Source: CBDIHP01 sp965279195 | GTDB lineage: Bacteria; Planctomycetota; Planctomycetia; Isosphaerales; Isosphaeraceae | DNA: 64,000 nt | Direction of reading: 5' to 3' | NCBI GenBank assembly: GCA_965279195.1 | Contig: CBDIHP010000037.1 | Coordinates: 186,001 to 250,000, forward strand | Shown: piece after piece, positions 33,960 to 42,074 of the stretch | Layout of the letters: each line of letters starts with the position of its first letter | How positions within the stretch are numbered: the stretch's first letter is position 1 | Made by a program: the position numbers and the translations under genes | The notes under the pieces: generated by a model | What the model saw: the letters and a program-made list of their open reading frames with translations, nothing else | Told to the model about the DNA's origin: nothing | Database searches by the model: none

Positions 33960-35966
33960 ATGCTGCTCGACCTCGGGTTCCTGTTCGTGCTGGCCTTCGC
34001 CTCCATCGGGATCGGCCTGCGCGTGCTGCGGCTGTTCCGGGTGGAGCTGGGCCGCGACGCCTGGCCCCTCGCCTCGGCGATCGGGCTGGGGGGGATCGCA
34101 TTTGGCATCGCCGGACTGGGTTTGATCGGCAGGCTGCGGCCGATCGAACTGACCGGTCTGTTGAACATGACCTTGTTGTTTTCGTTCCTGCCCGTGCTCG
34201 CCTGGTGGCGCGGGGTGTCGCGGGAGGAGCGAGCGGGCGTCCGTTGGTCGATTTCCGATCCGGGGACATGGTTCGATCTGTCGTTGATCGCGACCGTCGT
34301 TGCCACCCTGCTGGCCTCGCTCGTGCCGGTGACGGACGGCGATGCCCTCTGCTATCACCTGCAGGTGCCGAAGGTCTTCCTGAACGCTCAACGCCTGACC
34401 TTCGAGCCCGACCTGCATGAGACGATCTATCCGCTCATCACCGAACTGCTCTACGCCCTGGCGCTGGCCGTCCGAGGCCCCGTGGCCTGTCGGCTGGTGC
34501 AGTGGTGGCTGGGACTTGTCTTCGCCGGCTGCGTGACGGCCCTGGCCCGACCCGTCCTGGGCGACCGTGCCCGATGGGCGGGGACCATCGCGCTCCTGGT
34601 CCCGGCGATTTCCAACGGGATGTCGGCCCCGCTCAATGACGTCGCCCTGGCCGCCTTCGGCAACGCGGCGATCCTGGGTTGGGTGTTGTGGAAGGATCGG
34701 CCTTCGCTCTCGCGTGCCGCCCTCGCCGGTGGCTTGATGGGCCTTGCGTTGGGCGTGAAATACCCGGCGCTGGTGTTGTGTGCATGGATTGGCGTCGCGA
34801 TGGGTTGGCGCCTTTTGGAGTGCGGAGGCTTGCTTCCGCTCTCGCTTGGCGGGAGCTTGCTCCCGAGAGACCACGATCGGTCGCCAGCGAATGCTTCGAT
34901 CACGGGCGCGGAGCAAGCTCCGCGAGAACCGAGCGGAAGCAAGCTTCCGCACTCCACGCCTTCGGTCTCGCACTCTGGTTGGTCGTCGCTCCTCGCCTTC
35001 GTCGGCGCTGCGGTCCTGATCGGCGGGTTCTGGTATGCGAGGGCGTTCGCTCACACGGGAAACCCCGTCTATCCGTTCTTCAAGCAGGTCTTCGGCGGGT
35101 CGGGGATCGATGATGTGCTCGACCCCATCAAGCGGCCGATGCCGGCGACGGTCGGCAACCTACTCACCGCGCTCGGGCCGATGACGCTGGATCCGGGCCG
35201 ATTCGACAGCGTCTCGCACCAGTTCGGGCCGGTGTTCCTGATGTTCCTGCCGGCACTCCTGCTGTACCGGACGCCCAGGCATGTCTGGATGCTCGTCGGG
35301 CTGGCGTTCGCGTTCTACCTGACCTGCCTGACCCAGCGCCAGAGCATGCGATTCCTCCTGCTGATCGTCGGGCCGTGGTCGGTGGGAGTGGCGTGGCTCG
35401 CGCGGGAGGTCTGGCAGAACCGAGAAGGCTGGGCGTCCCGACTGGTGGTGGCGTCGCTCCTGCTGTGCCTCGGGTTCGAGGCGACGATCGCCGTGGCCCG
35501 GGTGCGGAACGGCATCGGCGTGGTAATGGGCCGCGAGACCGAAGAGGCGTACCTGAGCCGGAAGGAGCCGACCTATGTCGTCGGCCACTGGATCAACGCC
35601 AACCTGCCCGCGGATGCGAAACTGATCGGCCAGGACCATCGCGGGTTCTACCTGCCGAGGCCCTACACGATGGAACTGGCCCACCGCAGGCGGACGGGCG
35701 TCGGCAAGCATGGCGAATCGCCCGAGGTGGTGCTGGCGCACTTCCGCGAGCAAGGGTTCACGCATCTGCTGCTCTGCCCGCCCGCGAAGGAGAAAGCGGT
35801 CGAGTTCGACCCGGCGCTCGGCCGGATCCTCGAGCCCTGGACCTCGGCACAGACGCCGCTCTATCGGGCGGACCTGGCGGACGGCGACGGCGTGGTCCGC
35901 AAGTATGCGATCTATGCGATCGACGGGGCGAGGCTGGCCTCGGGCGACACGGAGGCCCGGCGATGA
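33960..35966 (+). CDS. GT-C (GT39/ArnT-like) glycosyltransferase with internal repeat insertion
   Basis: A 668-residue multi-pass membrane protein. The GT-C signature TDGDALCYHLQVPKVFL lies in the first large loop, and the later HTGNPVYPFF motif is typical of lipid-linked-sugar transferases. A C-terminal extracytoplasmic domain of ~150 residues follows (YVVGHWINANLPADAKLIGQ). Residues 286-333 are encoded by a 141-bp palindromic repeat between two membrane helices (ECGGLLPLSLGGSLLPR, then GAEQAPREPSGSKLPHS). The frame stays open through it. The protein is expected to add a sugar from a polyprenyl carrier. It overlaps the next gene by four bases (ATGA). Confidence 0.88.
   Translation: MLLDLGFLFVLAFASIGIGLRVLRLFRVELGRDAWPLASAIGLGGIAFGIAGLGLIGRLRPIELTGLLNMTLLFSFLPVLAWWRGVSREERAGVRWSISDPGTWFDLSLIATVVATLLASLVPVTDGDALCYHLQVPKVFLNAQRLTFEPDLHETIYPLITELLYALALAVRGPVACRLVQWWLGLVFAGCVTALARPVLGDRARWAGTIALLVPAISNGMSAPLNDVALAAFGNAAILGWVLWKDRPSLSRAALAGGLMGLALGVKYPALVLCAWIGVAMGWRLLECGGLLPLSLGGSLLPRDHDRSPANASITGAEQAPREPSGSKLPHSTPSVSHSGWSSLLAFVGAAVLIGGFWYARAFAHTGNPVYPFFKQVFGGSGIDDVLDPIKRPMPATVGNLLTALGPMTLDPGRFDSVSHQFGPVFLMFLPALLLYRTPRHVWMLVGLAFAFYLTCLTQRQSMRFLLLIVGPWSVGVAWLAREVWQNREGWASRLVVASLLLCLGFEATIAVARVRNGIGVVMGRETEEAYLSRKEPTYVVGHWINANLPADAKLIGQDHRGFYLPRPYTMELAHRRRTGVGKHGESPEVVLAHFREQGFTHLLLCPPAKEKAVEFDPALGRILEPWTSAQTPLYRADLADGDGVVRKYAIYAIDGARLASGDTEARR
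34816..34956. repeat. 141-bp palindromic element, family B copy 2 (inside a coding sequence)
   Basis: Terminal arms TGGAGTGCGGAGGCTTGCTT and AAGCAAGCTTCCGCACTCCA differ at one position as an inverted repeat. The length is identical to the intergenic copy at 22810-22950. CGCCTT flanks both sides (34809-34814 and 34957-34962), a candidate target-site duplication. The element adds 47 codons with no stop. The two CGCCTT copies sit in different codon phases, so simple removal would not restore the frame. Confidence 0.85.
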
Positions 35967-36838
35967 GCGCGAACCCCGACCGGCCGACGCTCGGAGAGCT
36001 TCGGCTCCGGGCCCAGAAGGCACACCACACGGTCATCGGCAACTGGCTCGCGCGGAGGGTCGGCCGGCCGTCGGCGATCTACGGGACGTGGCTTGCCGTG
36101 CGGCTGGGCCTGACGCCCCATCAGGTGACCTCGGCCGCCCTGGTGGCGTCGCTCGCCGGGGCCGTCGCGATCGGCACGGGGACGCGTGCGGGATTCGTCG
36201 CCGGCGTGGTGCTCCTGCACCTGGGGTTCTGGCTCGATCATGTCGACGGGCAGCTCGCCCGCTGGCGGTCGAGGTCGAGCCTGGACGGGGTGTTCTTCGA
36301 TTATTTGATGCATCACGCGGTGAACATGGCGCTGGGCTTTGCGCTGGGGTTCGGCTGGGCCATGCGGCAGGGCCAGCCCCTGTGGGCCGTTGCCGGCTTC
36401 GGCATCGCGATGGGTTGGACGTTCCTCAATATCCAGAACGACTGCCGCTACAAGGCGATCTTCCAGCGCCTGAAGTCGAGCCGGGCGACCTACCGGATCG
36501 AAGGCGGCTCCGGCGACCGACCCAGCCCTCCGGCCCCCTGGCCGAGGTCGGGCCGGGGGATGATCACCTGGCCGCTCTACAAGGCGTGCGAGCCGCATGT
36601 GGTGCTCATGGTCCTGACGCTGCTGGCCGGGGTCGCGATCGTCTGGCCCGAGGGGTGGGCCTGGGGCTGGTGTGCGGGGACGATCGGGATGGCGGTCCTG
36701 GCTCCGTTGCTGGCCGTCGCCCGCTGTGCCAGGCTGATCCGGCGCGGGTTGGTCGAGGCGGAGTTTGAGCGTTGGTGCGAACCGTTTGACGATCGGCCCG
36801 AGCCCCGGATGCTTGTGGCGGGGCTGCTGGAGTCCTAG
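35963..36838 (+). CDS. CDP-alcohol phosphatidyltransferase family protein (variant motif)
   Basis: A 291-residue membrane protein. The CDP-alcohol phosphatidyltransferase signature is present: D92-H-V-D95-G96-Q-L-A99-R100, eight residues, then G109-V-F-F-D113-Y-L-M-H117. The canonical motif ends with a fourth Asp, the proposed catalytic base; here it is His117. About six membrane helices follow. GGAGG precedes the ATG at 35963, which overlaps the GT-C stop (ATGA), so the genes are translationally coupled. By family it would transfer a phospho-alcohol between CDP-linked donor and acceptor; the acceptor is unknown. Confidence 0.9.
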   Translation: MSANPDRPTLGELRLRAQKAHHTVIGNWLARRVGRPSAIYGTWLAVRLGLTPHQVTSAALVASLAGAVAIGTGTRAGFVAGVVLLHLGFWLDHVDGQLARWRSRSSLDGVFFDYLMHHAVNMALGFALGFGWAMRQGQPLWAVAGFGIAMGWTFLNIQNDCRYKAIFQRLKSSRATYRIEGGSGDRPSPPAPWPRSGRGMITWPLYKACEPHVVLMVLTLLAGVAIVWPEGWAWGWCAGTIGMAVLAPLLAVARCARLIRRGLVEAEFERWCEPFDDRPEPRMLVAGLLES

Positions 36839-36888
36839 AATCTCGGTCGATCCCCCGAAACCGACCGCCGAGATCGAGGACGCGACCG

Positions 36889-38001
36889 ATGGCCGATACC
36901 TTGGATCCCCGATCCCTCGGCTACCTGCCGGAAATGCCGCTCAATCCCGGGAATTACCCCATCGGCATCGTCGGCGCGGGGTTCATCGTCCGCGACTGCC
37001 ACCTCGTCGCCTACAACAATGCCGGCTTCCGGGTCACGGGGATCACCTCCCGCACCCGCGCGACGGCCGAGGAGGTCGCGGCGCTCCGGGGCGTCCCGGC
37101 CGTGTTCGACTCGGTCGAGGAACTGCTCAGCGGGGCCGAGGTCGCGATCGTCGACGTGGCCGTGCCGCCGCTGGAACAGCCGGCGATGATCCGGCGCATC
37201 CTGGCGCACCCGAGGAAGCCGAAGGCGATCCTCGCCCAGAAGCCCCTGGCGATGACGCTCGAAGAGGCGACGTCGCTGGTCGAAGCCTGCGAGGCCGCCG
37301 GGGTGGTGCTCCAGGTCAACCAGAACATGCGGTATGACCAGTCGGTGCGGGCGTGCAAGACGCTCATCGATCGGGGCGACCTGGGCGAGCCGGTCCTCGC
37401 CACCATCGACATGCGGGCCATCCCGCACTGGATGCCCTGGGCGAAGGGGGGGCGGTCGCTCTCGACTTTCATCATGAGCATCCACCACCTCGACACCCTC
37501 CGCTACTGGCTGGGCGACCCGATCCGCGTCCTCGCCAGCACCCGGCCCGACCCTCGCACGAAGTTCGACCACGACGACGGCCTGAACCTCTACATCCTGG
37601 AGTTCCCCGGCGGCGCCCGCGCCAGTTCGTGGGATGACGTCTGGGCCGGCCCGGCCCGCGAGGGTTCGGGCCAGGATATCCGCATCCACTGGCGCGTTGA
37701 GGGCACCGAGGGGCTCGCCAACGGCGTCATCAACTGGCCCAAGTGGCCCGAGCGGGCCCCGAGCACCCTCGACTATTCCAACACCGCCGACGGCCAGTGG
37801 CACCGCCCGCGCTGGGAGGAGGCCTGGTTCCCCGACGCCTTCGTCGGAACCATGTCCGGCCTCATGGTCGGGCTGGAACGCAACCAGACGCCCGACATCT
37901 CCGGCCGGGACAACCTGAAGACGCTCGCCCTGTGCGAGGCCGTCTTGCTGGCCGCGAAGGAACATCGCGTGATCGAACCCGCGCGGCTGCTCGCTAAATG
38001 A
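36889..38001 (+). CDS. Gfo/Idh/MocA family oxidoreductase
   Basis: A 370-residue NAD(P)-dependent sugar or inositol dehydrogenase-like protein. The Rossmann signature is IGIVGAGFIVRDCH. The catalytic-lysine segment reads LAQKPLAMTLEEA, so the lysine is retained although the usual EKP is QKP. The substrate-domain histidine lies in MSIHHLDTLRYWLGDP. It probably works on a sugar derivative. It starts 50 bp after the phosphatidyltransferase and is followed by a sugar isomerase and an ABC permease on the same strand. Confidence 0.92.
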   Translation: MADTLDPRSLGYLPEMPLNPGNYPIGIVGAGFIVRDCHLVAYNNAGFRVTGITSRTRATAEEVAALRGVPAVFDSVEELLSGAEVAIVDVAVPPLEQPAMIRRILAHPRKPKAILAQKPLAMTLEEATSLVEACEAAGVVLQVNQNMRYDQSVRACKTLIDRGDLGEPVLATIDMRAIPHWMPWAKGGRSLSTFIMSIHHLDTLRYWLGDPIRVLASTRPDPRTKFDHDDGLNLYILEFPGGARASSWDDVWAGPAREGSGQDIRIHWRVEGTEGLANGVINWPKWPERAPSTLDYSNTADGQWHRPRWEEAWFPDAFVGTMSGLMVGLERNQTPDISGRDNLKTLALCEAVLLAAKEHRVIEPARLLAK

Positions 38002-38022
38002 TTGAATCAACAGCCGTCGCTT

Positions 38023-38141
38023 TGTTTGGGGCCAGTTCGTGTGCCAGTGCCGGGGACAGCCCCGAATGCATGGGATGACCCGGACGGCCGATGCGATCGT
38101 CGCACTGGCACAGCCAGTGGCACACGAACTGGCCCCAAACA
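38023..38141. repeat. Palindromic repeat family C, copy 1
   Basis: Arms 38023-38046 and 38118-38141 are perfect 24-bp complements; the right arm begins TGGCACACGAACTGGCCCCA. The inner part contains CGCACTGGCACAGCCAGTGG, which forms its own hairpin. It lies between two same-strand genes. Related copies are at 40804-40833 (short) and 49561-49721. Confidence 0.75.
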
Positions 38142-38192
38142 TGGCGGAGCGGGCCTGTTTCCTGCAGATTTCTCCTCAAAAGGGTTAAAAAT

Positions 38193-39023
38193 ATGAAACT
38201 CGGCCTCATCAACTCGGCCTGGGCCCAGACGGGCCGGGATACGGCGTACGGGATCCGGAAGACCAAGGAACTCGGCTTCGACTCGATCGACATCTTCGCG
38301 GACCCGCTCGACATCGATCAGAAGGAGCGGCTCACGATCGTGAGCGAGTGCGCGAAGGCGGACCTGCCGATCGTCAGCGTGGCCTGCGTGGCGGTCGGGC
38401 TGATTGATTTCAACCCGAGCGTCCAGCGGTTCCATGTGGACCGGGTCAAGAAATACCTGGATATGTGCCAGGAATTCTCCGCGAAGAATCTCTTGCTGGT
38501 GATCGGCGAGTACATCTGGCAGAAGGAAGTCATCCCGCCGGCCGAGCAGTGGAAGACGGGCGTCGACAACGTGCGGGTGCTCGGGGAATACGCCGCCGGC
38601 CTCGGCCTGGAGATTGCGCTGGAACTGGAGCCGTTCCACCTGTCGCTCCTGAACGACGTGCCGAGCATGGCGAAGTTCCTCGACGACGTCGGCCACCCGG
38701 CGGTGAAGGCGAACCTGGATATCTCGCACCTGGTGCTTTCGAACCAGCCGCCGGAGTCGATCGAGGTTCTGAGGGGGAAGGTTGCGCATATTCATATTTC
38801 GGACTGCGACGGCAAGGTCCACGGCGACCTGCCGCCGGGCCGGGGCGTGGTGGATTTCTCGGGCTATCTCAACGCGATCCGCAACCTGAACCTGAACGAG
38901 GCGGGGGTGACGACGTCGATCGAACTCGAATACTCGCCCGAGCCGGACAAAATCGAGGACTGGGTGCGCGAGGCGTACGAGTCGACCGCATCGCTGATGC
39001 GGGCCGCGGGGCTGCGGGCGTGA
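38193..39023 (+). CDS. Sugar phosphate isomerase/epimerase (xylose isomerase-like TIM barrel)
   Basis: A 276-residue protein of the AP endonuclease-2/xylose isomerase-like TIM-barrel family. Features include KLGLINSAWAQTGRD, IALELEPFHLSLLNDVPS (Glu metal ligand), VKANLDISHLVLSNQ (Asp/His ligands) and VAHIHISDCDG. Typical function: isomerisation or epimerisation of a sugar or inositol intermediate, often beside Gfo/Idh/MocA dehydrogenases, as here. The ATG at 38193 has AAGGG about nine bases upstream. Its stop overlaps the GTG of the ABC permease. Confidence 0.9.
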   Translation: MKLGLINSAWAQTGRDTAYGIRKTKELGFDSIDIFADPLDIDQKERLTIVSECAKADLPIVSVACVAVGLIDFNPSVQRFHVDRVKKYLDMCQEFSAKNLLLVIGEYIWQKEVIPPAEQWKTGVDNVRVLGEYAAGLGLEIALELEPFHLSLLNDVPSMAKFLDDVGHPAVKANLDISHLVLSNQPPESIEVLRGKVAHIHISDCDGKVHGDLPPGRGVVDFSGYLNAIRNLNLNEAGVTTSIELEYSPEPDKIEDWVREAYESTASLMRAAGLRA

Positions 39024-40765
39024 GCATCCTGGGCCGGGTGGTCTTCGTGGTGTTCGTGGTCGGTGTGCTGGGGGCGGTGTTCGCCTGGCCGCTGGCGGCG
39101 ACGCTCGTGCAGTCAGCCCGCGTCTCGGATCGGCTCGGACGGGCGTTGCGTTCGGCGGGATGGGACGAGACCGCCGATCGGGTGGCGGGGTGGCTGGGGA
39201 CGGAGGGGAGCGTCGGCGGATCGGGGTTCGTGGATCCGTCGCAGATCACCGGGGACGACCGCGTCCGGCCGTTCTGGAGGCTCGCGGGCGAGTCGGCGCG
39301 GGTGGTCGCGCTGAGCGTGGCGATCGCGCTGGGGATCGGCGTGCCGGTGGCGCTCCTGCTGTTCCGGACGGACCTCTGGGGGCGCCGGTTCCTGCTGGCG
39401 TTGCTGGCCCTGGTGGCGTTCGTGCCGTTGCCCTTGCACGCGACGGCGTGGCTCGGCGGTTTCGGGAACATGGGGCGTTCGCAGGCGATCGGAGGCGGGC
39501 CGTTGATCGTCGGGTGGGCCGGCGCGGCGTTCGTGCACGCGATGGCCGCACTCCCCTGGATCGTCGTGCTCTGCGGCGTCGGGTTCCTCTCCGTCGAGCG
39601 CGAGCTGGAGGAGCTTGCCTGGCTGGATCGCCCCGGCTGGCGGGTCTTGCTCGGCACCACCCTGCGCCGGAGCTGGGGCGCGATCGCCGCCGCCGCTCTG
39701 GCCGTGGCCGTGCTGACGGCGGGCGACATGACGGTCACCGACCTGCTCCAGATCCGCACGTATGCCGAGGAGTCGTATGTCCAATACCAGATCGGGGACG
39801 ACGCCACGGCCGCCGCCGTGGCGTTGCCGCCGATGATCGTGCTGGGGCTATTCGTCGCGATCGGAGCCCGCACCGTGTCGCGGATGGATCCGGCGAAGCT
39901 GGCCTCGGCGTCCCTGCGGGCGAAGGTCTGGGAACTCGGCCGCTGGCGGGTCCCGCTGGGTGTTTCGCTCACATTCGTGCTGGGCAACCTGATCGCCTGG
40001 CCGCTCTACGGGCTGGTCTGGCGGGCCGGCCGGGTTGGCGGCGACGCGGCGAAGGGAGAGGCGCCCCACTGGTCGCCCGACGGGTTCCTCGGGACGATGC
40101 GGTTCGCCGCGAAGGAACTGGTCGGGCCGGGGCTCTCTCGCGTCTGGCGGAGCCCGCTCACGTCGAGCGTGCTGCTGGCCGCGATCGGCGCGACGGCGAC
40201 CGTGGCCCTGGCCTGGTGCCTCGCCTGGGCGTGCCGCCGGGGGCGGTTCTGGCGAGGAGTGACGGGAGCGACCGTGGTCCTGGCCCTGGCCGTCCCCGGG
40301 CCCGTCGCGGGGATGGCCCTGATCCTGGCCTATCGCAACTGGCCGGATGTTTATAACTCGATTTTCATGGTCGAGATGGGCTACGTGCTGCGGACGTTGC
40401 CCTATGCCCTGCTCGTCCTCTGGCCGGCGATCCGCGCGGTGCCGACTTCGTATCTGGAAGCGGCGACTTTGGATGGTCTGGATGAGGAATCGCAGGTCCG
40501 GCGGATCGCCTTCCCGCTGACCCGTTCCGCCACCTTTGCGGCGTGGTCGGTGGCGTTCGTGCTGGCGTTGGGGGAATTGCCCGTCACGAACCTCGTCGTT
40601 CCGCCCGGGGCGACGCCGTTGTCGTTCCTGGTCTGGAGCCTGCTGCACACGGGGGTCGAGAGCCACCTTGCGGGAGTGGGATTGTTGCTCCTGGGCGGGA
40701 TCGCGGTGCTGGGGGGGACGTCGGCTGTGCTCGTGCGTCGGGCCTTTCGGCCTGGACTTCCCTGA
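39020..40765 (+). CDS. ABC transporter permease, two fused transmembrane domains
   Basis: A 581-residue permease of the Fbp/ThiP type, with two tandem binding-protein-dependent transport domains. EAA-like loops that contact an ATPase are visible twice: EELAWLDRPGWRVLLGTTLR and the stronger LEAATLDGLDEESQVRRIAF. The fused layout matches iron(III) or thiamine permeases. No ATPase or solute-binding protein gene is adjacent, so partners must be encoded elsewhere. The GTG at 39020 overlaps the isomerase TGA (GTGA), indicating translational coupling. The substrate could be iron or a sugar; the context favours neither firmly. Confidence 0.88.
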   Translation: MSILGRVVFVVFVVGVLGAVFAWPLAATLVQSARVSDRLGRALRSAGWDETADRVAGWLGTEGSVGGSGFVDPSQITGDDRVRPFWRLAGESARVVALSVAIALGIGVPVALLLFRTDLWGRRFLLALLALVAFVPLPLHATAWLGGFGNMGRSQAIGGGPLIVGWAGAAFVHAMAALPWIVVLCGVGFLSVERELEELAWLDRPGWRVLLGTTLRRSWGAIAAAALAVAVLTAGDMTVTDLLQIRTYAEESYVQYQIGDDATAAAVALPPMIVLGLFVAIGARTVSRMDPAKLASASLRAKVWELGRWRVPLGVSLTFVLGNLIAWPLYGLVWRAGRVGGDAAKGEAPHWSPDGFLGTMRFAAKELVGPGLSRVWRSPLTSSVLLAAIGATATVALAWCLAWACRRGRFWRGVTGATVVLALAVPGPVAGMALILAYRNWPDVYNSIFMVEMGYVLRTLPYALLVLWPAIRAVPTSYLEAATLDGLDEESQVRRIAFPLTRSATFAAWSVAFVLALGELPVTNLVVPPGATPLSFLVWSLLHTGVESHLAGVGLLLLGGIAVLGGTSAVLVRRAFRPGLP

Positions 40766-40803
40766 CAGTCTTGCATCGAGGAATCAGGAAACCTCGGCGC
40801 AAT

Positions 40804-40833
40804 TTGGGGCCAGTGGCACATGGACTGGCTCCA
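40804..40833. repeat. Short degenerate copy of repeat family C
   Basis: TGGGGCCAGT and ACTGGCTCCA form a 10-bp near-palindrome around GGCACATGG, matching the ends of family C elements at 38023 and 49561. It lies between convergent genes. Confidence 0.5.
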
Positions 40834-40886
40834 GACAGGTCGAAGGTTGTTGGGGTGAGCCGATGTTGCGGTGGGCGGTGATTACG

Positions 40887-41960
40887 CTAAACGACGAGGC
40901 TGGGGTTGGAGAATTCTTTCAGCGGGAGGTCGATCGGGGTGAGGTGCCGCGAGCTGCGGGCGACGGCCTCGGTGAACTGCATGTACTGGAGGCCGGCCTC
41001 GAAGGTCGTCCGGCGCACGGGGCGTTCGCCGCGGATGGCGCCGATGAACTCGGCCTCCACCTCCCAGCCGCCCTGGGGGTGGTCGGGGATCGGGAGCAGT
41101 TGCATCGGCTCGCCCCGACGGGCGGCCCGGATGCGGTCGCCGGTGAGGTCGTAGACGAGCGAGCCCTCGTCGCCGTAGAGGGCGATCCGGGATCCGGCGT
41201 CGTGCCAGAGGACGCCGCTGAGGCGGTAGAGGCCCCGGGCGTTCTCGGGCAGGACGGTGATGACCTGCACGCTGTCCGGGGTCCCCGCGCGGACGGGTTC
41301 GCCGGTGGCCAGGTCGGTGCGGGTGGGGATCAGGGTCGAGCCCAGCGCGATGACCTTCCTCGGCTGCGGGACCCAGCGGCTCAGGGTCTCATGAAGGATC
41401 CCGAGCGTGAGCATGTTGAAGCCCGAGTAGCGGGTCACCTGCCGCCAGTGGAGCGGGGTGTTCGGGTCGGCGAGGTCGGTGTTCAGCCCTTGCACGAAGA
41501 CCTCGCGGAGTTTGCCGAGGTTGCCGTTTGCGATCCACTCGCGGACGGTGTCGTCGCCCGACAGGCCGAGCGGCGAGGGGACGATCATGGCGGTGGGGCC
41601 CGGGTGCTCGCGGGCCTTTTCGAGCATCCGCGCGGCCTCGCGGGTGTTCATGGCCATGCGGGCCTGGGTCAGGACATGCTTGCCGGCGTCGAGGGCGGCG
41701 AGGGTGATCGGGCAGTGCAGAAAGGGCCATGTGCCGATCAGAACGGCGTCGACGTCGGGGTCGTCGATGAGGTCTTCCCAGTTGACGTGGACCTTGGGGA
41801 TCCCGAATTCCATGGCCACCCGGCGCGAGGAATCGCGATGGCGGTTGCAGACGGCCACGACGCGGACACCCGGGATGGCCCGGAAGCCGGGGAGGTGCCT
41901 GGACCGGGCGACCTGGCCCGCCCCGACGATGCCGACCCGGATCTCGTCTGCCCGGCTCAT
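40887..41960 (-). CDS. Gfo/Idh/MocA family protein lacking the catalytic lysine motif
   Basis: A 357-residue protein with a clear Rossmann start (VGIVGAGQVARSRHLPGF) and an NAD-binding segment (VRVVAVCNRHRDSSRRVA). The segment that normally reads EKPxA is HVLTQARMAMNTREA, so neither the Lys nor the Pro is present. The substrate-domain motif HETLSRWVPQP retains a His. It may be a non-redox or divergent member. It is convergent with the ABC permease and divergent from the gene at 42075. Confidence 0.88.
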   Translation of the reverse strand: MSRADEIRVGIVGAGQVARSRHLPGFRAIPGVRVVAVCNRHRDSSRRVAMEFGIPKVHVNWEDLIDDPDVDAVLIGTWPFLHCPITLAALDAGKHVLTQARMAMNTREAARMLEKAREHPGPTAMIVPSPLGLSGDDTVREWIANGNLGKLREVFVQGLNTDLADPNTPLHWRQVTRYSGFNMLTLGILHETLSRWVPQPRKVIALGSTLIPTRTDLATGEPVRAGTPDSVQVITVLPENARGLYRLSGVLWHDAGSRIALYGDEGSLVYDLTGDRIRAARRGEPMQLLPIPDHPQGGWEVEAEFIGAIRGERPVRRTTFEAGLQYMQFTEAVARSSRHLTPIDLPLKEFSNPSLVV

Positions 41961-42074
41961 GGTCGTGACCTCCGAAGGGCGGATGTCCGGCGGCGGCCGG
42001 TCCGGGCTTCCGCGATCCCCACCCGCATTCTACGATGGCCGGGAATGACGACCACGACCCGCGAGGCGAACGCC

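Noticed and set aside
34809..34962. Clean, frame-neutral insertion model for the 141-bp element
   Set aside because: The flanking CGCCTT copies are in different codon phases, so exact excision would shift the frame; the insertion is supported but not the simple model.
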